Origin: Candidatus Omnitrophota bacterium | GTDB taxonomy: Bacteria > Omnitrophota > Gorgyraeia > 2-02-FULL-51-18 | Length of the DNA: 6,769 nucleotides | Assembly (NCBI GenBank): GCA_023247935.1 | Contig: JAHFFM010000029.1 | Location: forward strand, 8,101-14,869 | Direction of reading: 5' to 3' | In this document: piece after piece, positions 1-5,424 of the stretch | How the letters are laid out: each line of letters starts with the position of its first letter | Position numbering within the stretch: position 1 is the stretch's first letter | Position numbers and translations under genes: made by a program | The notes under the pieces: generated by a model | Databases searched by the model: none | Told to the model about the DNA's origin: nothing | The model's input: only the letters and a program-made list of their open reading frames with translations

Positions 1-398
1 TCCCTTTGTATCAAGAGCATAGGTTCTCACGTTCCGTACGGGAGCCTAAAAGATCAAGTTCACGCCACCTTCATGCAGGACGCCATCCAAACACTAAACA
101 GGTTTGTCTTGGACTGATTCTGGAATAACGACGTTTAATCCAGTTTTGACGCCGTCTTAAACCTATCGACACGTCATCGAGTGGTTTGCTTTCGCTCGTC
201 TCCTTGATCGGTACCTGACATGATCTTTGTCATACCTTTTTCCTTAACGTTCACCACCCTGATCTTTTAATCAGCGCAGCTTAAGGTGGTTTGAAGGCTA
301 CTCCTGCAAGTCGCCTTCGAGGGGCCTTCCCTCATTTCTCATACAGCATCACTCACCTATCGGGATGGATTCCTTTTAGGCTTGTGGTTGTGACACAC
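1..398 (-). mobile_element. group II intron, 5' part (domain I and following), runs off the left edge
   Basis: Read on the minus strand, the element begins GTGTGTC at 398, which fits the GUGYG 5' consensus of bacterial group II introns. The seven bases just upstream (CACGCCA, 399-405) are the exact complement of TGGCGTG at 61-67, as IBS1-EBS1. The next five (AACCT, 406-410) are complementary to AGGTT at 160-164, as IBS2-EBS2. The EBS2 bases sit in the loop of a hairpin closed by GTC/GAC and GACG/CGTC, as in domain ID2. Other helices fit a folded RNA: ACCACC/GGTGGT (253-258 with 285-290) enclosing CTGAT/ATCAG, TGACA/TGTCA inside GGTA/TACC, a GCGAAAGC tetraloop, and CTGGA/TCCAG. No long reading frame is present; an encoded reverse transcriptase/maturase, if any, would lie beyond the left edge. 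The intron is known only to this edge, so domains IV-VI, the class and completeness cannot be judged. A different structured RNA remains possible. Confidence 0.72.
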
Positions 399-421
399 TG
401 GCGTGAGGTTGATTAGCTCGG

Positions 422-685
422 TCAAAGATGAAACTTCCCCTCGTCATTAAATCCCTTCCGGTTCAAACCTTTCTGAAACTTCTTCTCTATCTCGTCCACG
501 GCGGACCTTAAGGTTGTCAGGATTTTTTGGACTTGGTCGGCGTTGAATTCGTAATTGCTGGCGGCGAGGTTGCCGATAATCTTGATCTTTTTGATGGTGC
601 TTTCGACACGGGGTTCGGCCAGGCGTTTGAAGCGGTCTGCTTTGGATTCTTCCGGATTGCCAGCTGTTTCTTCATTTGGGGCCAT
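422..685 (-). CDS. small conserved cytoplasmic protein of unknown function (87 aa)
   Basis: The start at 685 is supported by an AGGAG ribosome site (691-695) five bases upstream. The protein has no signal peptide or membrane segment. Residues 1-15 are acidic and probably disordered. Residues 18-72 carry a pattern (RFKRLAExR, then IKIIGNLAASNYEFNADQV, then a charged helix ending KKF) that I recognise from small hypothetical proteins found across many bacteria, with no established function; the family memory cannot be verified here. The tail (KGFNDEGKFHL) is basic then acidic. The gene is alone on this strand and diverges from brnTA, sharing a 188-base intergenic region. A group II intron begins 23 bases past its stop codon, so its transcript probably runs into the intron. 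A weak -10 (TACAAT, 710-715) lies upstream with no good -35. Confidence 0.85.
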   Translation of the reverse strand: MAPNEETAGNPEESKADRFKRLAEPRVESTIKKIKIIGNLAASNYEFNADQVQKILTTLRSAVDEIEKKFQKGLNRKGFNDEGKFHL

Positions 686-798
686 TTTCGCTCCTTTTTA
701 AGAAAGCCTATTGTATCGCTCTTTTCATAAAAATAGAAATGACCCGGATATTTGCGAAACTTGCCCGTTTCCACCCTCCTCTAGCCTGCCTCTATATG

Positions 799-827
799 TT
801 AACCGATAGACAATTTCTAGAAATAAT
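799..827 (+). promoter_or_regulatory. candidate brnTA promoter with overlapping 12-bp palindrome
   Basis: TTAACC (799-804) and AATAAT (822-827) are 17 bases apart and match the sigma-70 hexamers at 4/6 and 5/6. The perfect palindrome ATTTCTAGAAAT (813-824) lies across the spacer and the -10. BrnA-family antitoxins are known to repress their own operon, so an operator here is a reasonable inference. The site is proposed from sequence only. Transcription from here would give a leader of roughly 40 bases that includes the AGGAGG at 866-871. Confidence 0.4.
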
Positions 828-873
828 ATGAACGAAAAAAGAGGGGTTTTACGTCTATTATTAGTAGGAGGAT

Positions 874-1212
874 ATGCTCAATCTTGAATTATACATATAT
901 AATATGTACAATATATTTATAGGCTCTTTACGGTTCGAATGGGATGATCATAAAAATGCGGAGAATATTCGCAAGCATAGCGTCTCTTTTGAAGAAGCAG
1001 TTAGCGTATTTTCTGACGATCATGCATTGGAATCATTTGATCCTGATCATGGAAAGGATGAAGAGCGATTTTTGTTAGTTGGTATCAGCTCTCACCTAAA
1101 AGTCGTGATTGTGTGTTACTGCCACCGAAGGAAAGGGTCTGTGATAAGAATTATTTCCGCAAGAAAGGCTAACAAACGCGAAGAAAAGGATTATTGGGAA
1201 ATCAGAAGATGA
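874..1212 (+). CDS. brnT: BrnT family type II toxin (RelE-like ribonuclease)
   Basis: BrnT toxins are small ribonucleases with a RelE-like fold that are neutralised by a BrnA partner. The family pattern is clear: LRFEWDDHKNAENIRKHSVSFEEAVSVFSD (residues 19-48), a DPDHGKDEERFLLVG stretch (56-70), then RIISARKANKREEKDYWE (92-109). Family members normally start at the equivalent of residue 19-20, so the first 18 residues (rich in Tyr, Ile and Asn) are an unusual extension. AGGAGG (866-871) is only two bases from the ATG at 874, which is closer than ideal. A second ATG at 904 has no ribosome site. No usual start codon lies between 904 and the conserved core, so the start is uncertain. The stop overlaps the start of brnA as ATGA, giving a two-gene operon. 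The gene is visibly more AT-rich than the enolase region, which fits acquisition by transfer. Confidence 0.85.
   Translation: MLNLELYIYNMYNIFIGSLRFEWDDHKNAENIRKHSVSFEEAVSVFSDDHALESFDPDHGKDEERFLLVGISSHLKVVIVCYCHRRKGSVIRIISARKANKREEKDYWEIRR
892..908. repeat. 17-bp inverted repeat inside the 5' end of brnT
   Basis: TACATAT (892-898) and ATATGTA (902-908) form perfect 7-bp arms around ATA. The dyad contains TATAAT at 898-903, an exact -10 match, but no -35 hexamer sits at a good distance. It could be an operator, an internal promoter, or simply AT-rich coding sequence in the unusual brnT extension. Confidence 0.4.
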
Positions 1213-1439
1213 GAGAGCATTACGATTTAAAAAAAATGAAGTGGCAAAAAAATCCTTATGCCAAGAGGCTAAAAACGCCTATCACAATCCGCGTTGATAA
1301 GGATATTATCAGCTATTTTAAAGGCATGGCTAAAAAAACCGGCCTTCCTTATCAAAACCTCATCAATTTATATCTCAGAGACTGCGCAACACATCAACGA
1401 GAACTCAAAATGCAATGGGCAGCACCTCGCCTATCTTAG
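1209..1439 (+). CDS. brnA: BrnA family antitoxin, ribbon-helix-helix DNA-binding protein
   Basis: This is the expected partner of BrnT: it binds and blocks the toxin and, in studied members, represses the operon. The 76-aa product has a lysine-rich N-terminal arm (8-22), a short beta strand TPITIRVD (23-30), helix A (about 31-44, KDIISYFKGMAKKT) and helix B (about 47-60, PYQNLINLYLRDCA). That layout is a ribbon-helix-helix fold of the BrnA/CopG type. The ATG at 1209 was chosen because it overlaps the brnT stop as ATGA, which is typical of translational coupling. An upstream in-frame TTG at 1194 would add five residues and is less likely. The region after residue 65 is short and carries no recognisable motif. 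Together with brnT this looks like a complete, intact module. Confidence 0.85.
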   Translation: MREHYDLKKMKWQKNPYAKRLKTPITIRVDKDIISYFKGMAKKTGLPYQNLINLYLRDCATHQRELKMQWAAPRLS

Positions 1440-1588
1440 AAAATAATTCCTCAAAAGAATAAATTTTTGAATTAGAAGTTCATATAAGAGGCGTAAACGA
1501 AGCGGCCGCCTATGGCGGCTCCGCCTTAGATTTGACTGCTAGCCTAAAAACTCCGGGCGCAGTCAAGCCATCCCCTTGCCGACCAATT
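1440..1588. other. gene-free stretch with clustered inverted repeats
   Basis: No convincing gene is present. Three inverted repeats follow one another. A weak AT stem (TCAAAA 1451-1456 with TTTTGA 1465-1470) lies just after brnA. GCCGCC/GGCGGC (1505-1510 with 1514-1519) sits inside an outer AGGCG/CGCCT pair (1489-1493 with 1522-1526). TTGACTGC/GCAGTCAA (1532-1539 with 1559-1566) encloses a 19-base loop. None has a convincing U tract, so they are not standard terminators. They could be remnants of a palindromic element or a small structured RNA. Confidence 0.45.
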
Positions 1589-1624
1589 AAAAAGAGACCC
1601 ATTAAAATCAATGGATCCCTTTTT
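1589..1624 (-). terminator. intrinsic terminator of the initiator tRNA, possibly bidirectional
   Basis: AAAAAG (1589-1594) pairs with CTTTTT (1619-1624), GA with TC, and CCATT with AATGG, with two single mismatches and a loop of about six bases. On the minus strand it starts four bases after the tRNA CCA end and finishes in TTTTTAATT. The A/T arms are symmetrical, so it could also stop transcription arriving from brnTA on the plus strand. Confidence 0.7.
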
Positions 1625-1627
1625 ATT

Positions 1628-1704
<77 letters not shown>

Positions 1705-1714
1705 ATGTCGCAGT

Positions 1715-1743
1715 ACTGTATCACTTCATTAGAGGGAGTTCAA
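1715..1743 (-). promoter_or_regulatory. candidate promoter of the initiator tRNA
   Basis: On the minus strand TTGAAC (1738-1743) and TACAGT (1715-1720) are separated by exactly 17 bases. Each matches four of six sigma-70 consensus positions. The -10 ends ten bases before the mature tRNA, so transcription would start only about three or four bases upstream of it. A short leader of this kind suits a tRNA gene. Read-through from the secreted-protein gene is an alternative source. Confidence 0.5.
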
Positions 1744-1749
1744 CTAATC

Positions 1750-2196
1750 TCAATAACGAGTAGAGCCGGGAGATCCCACATCTCCGCTGCTTGGATTCGC
1801 GTTCGCGTTTACCTGCTGCGAACTTGCGTCGTTTGTGAGATTCGCCTCAGCGCTTGGCTCGTTGGGTTGCGGAGCCGCTGTTTCTGTCGGCGCCACCTGA
1901 TTGTTTGCCATCGTCGAGGCAGGGGCCGACAAATTATCTATCGCCCTCGTTTCCCAGCCGCCGAACAACCTCTTACTCGCGTCAACAGACACGGTTGAGC
2001 CTGTTTGAAGCGTATTCAAAGAAGCTGGATCTTTCACTTTGACCGTCACTGAATCACGCGTGTCACTTCTCAACAGCGTGACCTTATTGCCAGCCATGTC
2101 GATGCTGGTGATTGTTCCGGAAATCATTTCCGCGCTGGCCACTCCTTGTAGCGCGAACAAGCCAAGCAATGCTGCTAGTGCTGATTTATTTTTCAT
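1750..2196 (-). CDS. small secreted protein with an N-terminal beta-rich domain and low-complexity tail (148 aa)
   Basis: The ATG at 2196 was chosen because AGGAG (2203-2207) is six bases upstream and the product then opens with a standard signal peptide: MKNK, a hydrophobic core (about 6-18), and an ASA cleavage site after residue 22. An upstream in-frame start would bury that signal peptide. Residues 24-90 alternate in a beta-strand pattern (ISGTITSIDMAGNKVTLLR, then DSVTVKVKDP, then LQTGSTVSVDASKRLFGGWETRAID), resembling small periplasmic OB-like domains that start with a GxVxxVD motif; this is a structural guess, not an assignment. Residues 91-148 are rich in Ala, Pro, Asn, Ser and Gln and probably disordered. 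There are no cysteines and no lipobox, so it is soluble in the periplasm or exported. Function is unknown. The gene stands between the ligase gene and the tRNA, with its own leader. Confidence 0.8.
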   Translation of the reverse strand: MKNKSALAALLGLFALQGVASAEMISGTITSIDMAGNKVTLLRSDTRDSVTVKVKDPASLNTLQTGSTVSVDASKRLFGGWETRAIDNLSAPASTMANNQVAPTETAAPQPNEPSAEANLTNDASSQQVNANANPSSGDVGSPGSTRY

Positions 2197-2215
2197 TTTA
2201 TTCTCCTTTTTAAAA

Positions 2216-2242
2216 TCGATTCTGATCGATTGTGATTCGATT
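2216..2242. repeat. three phased TCGATT repeats in the leader of the secreted-protein gene
   Basis: TCGATT occurs at 2216-2221, 2226-2231 and 2237-2242, with starts 10 and 11 bases apart, so all copies face the same side of the helix. The first two units extend to TCGATTCTGA and TCGATTGTGA. They lie just upstream of the AGGAG of the gene that starts at 2196. A weak -10 (TAAAAT on the minus strand, 2240-2245) overlaps the far copy. A regulator-binding site is an inference. Confidence 0.55.
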
Positions 2243-2273
2243 TTATCGGAGAGCACGTTAGCGACTAATTAAA

Positions 2274-5009
2274 TTAAGATGAAATATTTCTAATGCGGAT
2301 TTCGGCGCGGAAATAGCCTTCATTTTCCGGTTCAAGAGTAAAACCAAGCTTTTCGCAAACACGTTTCATGGCCATTCCGTCCGGCGGGATCAAGGCTGAA
2401 ACGCTTTCAAAAGATTCTTTTTTGGCGATATCCATGATGCGGCGAAGCAATTCTTGGCCCAACCCCTTGGATTGAAAAGAGTCCGCGACCATTTCTGAAA
2501 AAATTCCCTCCGCCCTGTTTCCGCGGCCCCGGCTCAAACGCGCGACACCCATGATTTTTTCAGGGGAGCCGCCGGTGGCAACAAGCGCGATTTCGCGGTC
2601 ATAATCATTAAAACAGACTCTGGCAAGCCGCTTATGTGCGACGCGCTCATTCAAACCCACTTTCCGGAAATAGCGACGGCGAATCGTGTCTTCGGATAAG
2701 GCGTGATGAAAACCCACCATCAACGGCTCATCCTCCGGACGAATGGGACGAATCGTGACAGACGCGCCATCCGGCGCTTTCCATTGGCCGATATATTCTT
2801 CCGGGTATGGCCGGATCGCAAGCGATGGAAACGTTTTCAACGAGTCCGGATGCAGCACAACCCTCGCATCCAACGCCATGACGCCGCCTGGCATAGCCAA
2901 AAGCGGATTGATTTCAATTTCTTTAATTTGTCTTTCCGTGGCAAGAAGCCGGCTAAAACGCACCAGCACCCGCGCCAGCGCTTTTATATCCGAAGGCTTG
3001 GCGCCTCGCGTGCCTTTGAGCGCTTCAAAAATACGCGTGGATTCGATAAGCTGCCGCGCCAAATTAGTATTTAAAGGAGGCAGCCCCAAAGCAAAATCTT
3101 TAAAAATTTCCACATACTTGCCGCCTGCGCCAAAAAGAATCACCGGGCCTAATTGCGGATCCACGGTGCTCCCCACGATAACTTCCACGCCCGGCTGAGT
3201 CACCATGGGCTGTACGGCCGTTCCGCCAAATGCTTTTTCACCCGCGGATTGAGTGACCGCCCTGCGAATTTCATGAAAAGCGTTTTTCACTTCTTCGCCG
3301 GATTTGAGATTTAATTTCACGCCGCCAACATCGGTTTTATGCGTAATCGTTTCAGAGTGCAATTTAAGCACCACGGGATAACCAAAACCATTGGCCATGG
3401 AAACCGCCTCTTCCTGTGTTTTAGCCACTTTAGAGGGCACGGTAGGAATGCCATAAGCCGATAAAAATTCTTTGGATTCGGTTTCCGTGAGAATGGTTCG
3501 TCCGGATTTGCGGATGTCGTTGATTTTTCTCTTCCACTCATTTGCTTCCGCGCCCAGCGTCGCCATGTCCAGCGAAGGCGTATCGTACAAAGCGTTGAGA
3601 TTTTCGCTGTAACGCCACGTGTATTGGAAAAGTTTGGCGGCCTGGTCCGGGTATTGAAATTCAGGAATTCCCGCGCGTCTTAAAATTTTCCGTCCATCGC
3701 GCACGTCATCCGAACCCATCCAGCTCGCGAGCACGGGTTTGTCCGGCATATTCGCGTAAGGCGCCAAAGCCTCCGCTGTTTTTGTAGAATCCGTCATGGC
3801 TTGCGGCGTCAAAATCACGAGAAGCCCGTTCACTTCCGGCGATTTGGACAATGTTTCTATAGCTTTGACATAACGCGTGGAATCCGCGTCTCCCAAAACG
3901 TCGACAGGATTGTTGTGGCTCCATTGAGGCGGCAAAAAAGCATTTAAATTTTCTTTGTCTTCCGGCGATAAAGAGGCTAATTTTCCTCCCGCGTAAATAA
4001 ATGCGTCCGTCGCAAGCACACCCGGACCGCCCGCGTTGGTAACGATGCCTAAGTTAGGACCTTTGGGTCTCGGCTGTTTTGCTAAAATTTCCGCCAAATT
4101 AAATAAATCGCTAATTTCATTCACGCGTATCACGCCACAACGTTTAAACGCCGCATCCAGCGCCTCGTCACTCCCCGCGATCGATCCCGTGTGCGAAATC
4201 GCCGCCTGCGCCGCCTCTTGCGAACGCCCCGCTTTCAAAATAATCACGGGTTTGCTTAATGCCACTTCGCGAGCCGCGGACAAAAACGCGTGCGCGTCAC
4301 CGATTGATTCCATGTACATCAAAATACTGTGCGTGTCCGGGTCATCCCCCAAATAATCGATCAAATCTCCCCAGCCAATATCCGCCATGGAGCCCGTGGA
4401 CACAAAAGAACTGAAACCCACATGTTCCGTCAAACTCCAATCCAAAACAGCCGTGCAAAGCGCACCGCTTTGGCTGATAAAACCCACGTTTCCGGATTTG
4501 GCTATTTTGCCGGCAAAGGTGGCATTCAATCCCCATTTGGGGTTCATCACACCCAAACAATTTGGACCAATGATGCGAATCGAACCCTTTCTGGCAATTT
4601 CCAGTGTTTTTTGTTCCAGCTCAAGACCCGCCGGTCCGATCTCCTTAAATCCCGCGGAAATTACGATGGCGCCTTTGACGCCCGCGGCCACACATTCTTC
4701 CATGACGGCCGGCACCGCCGTTGAAGGCGTGACAATCACCGCCAAATCAACGGGCTCGCCTATCGCGCTCACAGACGGATAAGCTTTGACGCCCATCAAC
4801 TCTGAATATTTGGGATTGACCGGATAAATTTTTCCCTTAAACGAAGATTGAACCAGATTTTTGAGAATGGCTACGCCAACGCTGCCAGGCTTTTCAGTGG
4901 CGCCAATAAGTGCCACGCTGGCCGGTTTGAAAATAGCATCCAGCGGATTGGAACGCCTGCGCCAAATATCATGAGACAGCCCGTCGGGCTGATGTTCCGT
5001 ATTTTTCAT
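2274..5009 (-). CDS. ADP-forming acyl-CoA synthetase fused to a GNAT acetyltransferase domain (Pat/PatZ-like architecture)
   Basis: The 911-aa cytoplasmic protein joins an acetate-CoA ligase (ADP-forming) of the single-chain type to a C-terminal lysine-acetyltransferase-like domain, the layout of PatZ/Pat enzymes. In order: a CoA-binding Rossmann domain with GATEKPGSVG (36-45) and GPNCLGVMNP (148-157); succinyl-CoA-ligase-like domains with SHTGSIAGSD (272-281), whose His273 fits the phosphorylated histidine of active ligases; an ATP-grasp domain (about 495-720) with LKLHSETITHKTDVGGV (His557), FGAGGKYVEIFKDFALGLPPL and EIEINPLL; and GNAT (about 748-905) with the acetyl-CoA loop QSKGLG (846-851) after SEMVADS. 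Ligase activity would convert acyl-CoA, ADP and Pi to acid, CoA and ATP, or the reverse; GNAT would acetylate protein lysines. The ATG at 5009 lacks a clear ribosome site. A TAAAAT box (5019-5024) would leave an almost leaderless message. Which acyl group is used cannot be read from sequence. Confidence 0.9.
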   Translation of the reverse strand: MKNTEHQPDGLSHDIWRRRSNPLDAIFKPASVALIGATEKPGSVGVAILKNLVQSSFKGKIYPVNPKYSELMGVKAYPSVSAIGEPVDLAVIVTPSTAVPAVMEECVAAGVKGAIVISAGFKEIGPAGLELEQKTLEIARKGSIRIIGPNCLGVMNPKWGLNATFAGKIAKSGNVGFISQSGALCTAVLDWSLTEHVGFSSFVSTGSMADIGWGDLIDYLGDDPDTHSILMYMESIGDAHAFLSAAREVALSKPVIILKAGRSQEAAQAAISHTGSIAGSDEALDAAFKRCGVIRVNEISDLFNLAEILAKQPRPKGPNLGIVTNAGGPGVLATDAFIYAGGKLASLSPEDKENLNAFLPPQWSHNNPVDVLGDADSTRYVKAIETLSKSPEVNGLLVILTPQAMTDSTKTAEALAPYANMPDKPVLASWMGSDDVRDGRKILRRAGIPEFQYPDQAAKLFQYTWRYSENLNALYDTPSLDMATLGAEANEWKRKINDIRKSGRTILTETESKEFLSAYGIPTVPSKVAKTQEEAVSMANGFGYPVVLKLHSETITHKTDVGGVKLNLKSGEEVKNAFHEIRRAVTQSAGEKAFGGTAVQPMVTQPGVEVIVGSTVDPQLGPVILFGAGGKYVEIFKDFALGLPPLNTNLARQLIESTRIFEALKGTRGAKPSDIKALARVLVRFSRLLATERQIKEIEINPLLAMPGGVMALDARVVLHPDSLKTFPSLAIRPYPEEYIGQWKAPDGASVTIRPIRPEDEPLMVGFHHALSEDTIRRRYFRKVGLNERVAHKRLARVCFNDYDREIALVATGGSPEKIMGVARLSRGRGNRAEGIFSEMVADSFQSKGLGQELLRRIMDIAKKESFESVSALIPPDGMAMKRVCEKLGFTLEPENEGYFRAEIRIRNISS

Positions 5010-5053
5010 AAGACTTCTATTTTACCACCGCCAGAAGAGGATTACTGAGGTTT

Positions 5054-5065
5054 CATTAATTAATG
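5054..5065. repeat. 12-bp perfect palindrome upstream of the ligase/acetyltransferase gene
   Basis: CATTAATTAATG is a perfect palindrome 45 bases upstream of the ATG at 5009, in the 126-base gap after the division gene. Placement is right for an operator, but AT-rich 12-mers of this kind also arise by chance. A weak GGGC/GCCC stem (5065-5068 with 5078-5081) adjoins it. I see no other clear feature in the gap. Confidence 0.3.
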
Positions 5066-5135
5066 GGCACATTGGAAGCCCGGATAGATGCCAGATGCAA
5101 GGCGCGACGGAAACACAAACGGTTTGAATCCGCGT

Positions 5136-5423
5136 TTATTCTTCGTGAACTACTCTGTAGACGATCTCACCTTCCTTGGCTTTGTTGAATTTGGCGCGAG
5201 CGACTTTCTCGAGGTAAACCGGGTCGTCTTTTAAAAGCCGCAATTCCTGCTCGTAATAAGCGTTTTCTTTTTTAAGCCGGGTCAGTTCTTTTTCTAAATC
5301 CTCGCTGCGCTGCTTCAGTTTTTGAACCTGAATCGCGCGCGGGCTGACCAGCGCGGCAAATGCCACGGCCAGCAAAATAAAAAGCGCGGTTGTAACGGCT
5401 TTACTGCTTCTGGGTCGGCTCAA
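5136..5423 (-). CDS. septum formation initiator protein, DivIC/FtsB family
   Basis: This 95-aa bitopic membrane protein has the family layout: a short basic cytoplasmic tail (1-8), one membrane helix (about 9-27), a coiled coil (about 32-66, heavy in Lys, Glu and Leu) and the C-terminal signature DPVYLEKVARAKFNKAKEGEIVYRV (67-91). Relatives join the FtsL/FtsQ (DivIB) complex at the division site and help activate septal wall synthesis. The start is a TTG at 5423, one base after the eno stop. No ATG is available and an in-frame stop lies just upstream, so the TTG is the likely start. It has no ribosome site of its own, which suggests translation coupled to eno. The eno-divIC/ftsB order is seen in several bacterial groups. 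No strong terminator follows. FtsB and DivIC cannot be told apart from sequence alone, so no symbol is given. Confidence 0.88.
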   Translation of the reverse strand: MSRPRSSKAVTTALFILLAVAFAALVSPRAIQVQKLKQRSEDLEKELTRLKKENAYYEQELRLLKDDPVYLEKVARAKFNKAKEGEIVYRVVHEE

Positions 5424-5424
5424 A

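Noticed and set aside
1..398. IscB/HEARO-type guide RNA or other nuclease-associated structured RNA
   Set aside because: The long structured RNA prompted the idea, but no nuclease reading frame follows within the window, and the paired IBS/EBS arrangement at a GTGTG start explains the sequence better.
1..398. rRNA fragment
   Set aside because: The stretch is highly structured, but I recognise no conserved rRNA segments, and the exon-binding pairs point to a group II intron.
527..774. Reading frames overlapping the 87-aa gene in other frames
   Set aside because: They lack ribosome sites and family patterns; the minus-strand frame with AGGAG and a conserved pattern accounts for the region.
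1451..1470. Intrinsic terminator directly after brnA
   Set aside because: The TCAAAA/TTTTGA stem has only two G-C pairs or fewer and no following T run; the hairpin at 1589-1624 is a better stop.
1705..2272. Plus-strand frames across the secreted-protein gene
   Set aside because: They are compositional shadows; the opposite strand carries a ribosome site, a signal peptide and a coherent domain pattern.
3317..4782. Frames of 70-150 codons on both strands inside the ligase/acetyltransferase gene
   Set aside because: They overlap an intact 911-codon gene with continuous domain motifs and show no family features.
5117..5137. Terminator after the divIC/ftsB-like gene
   Set aside because: AAACGG and CCGCGTTT pair only with a bulge, the stem overlaps the stop codon, and no clean U tract follows.
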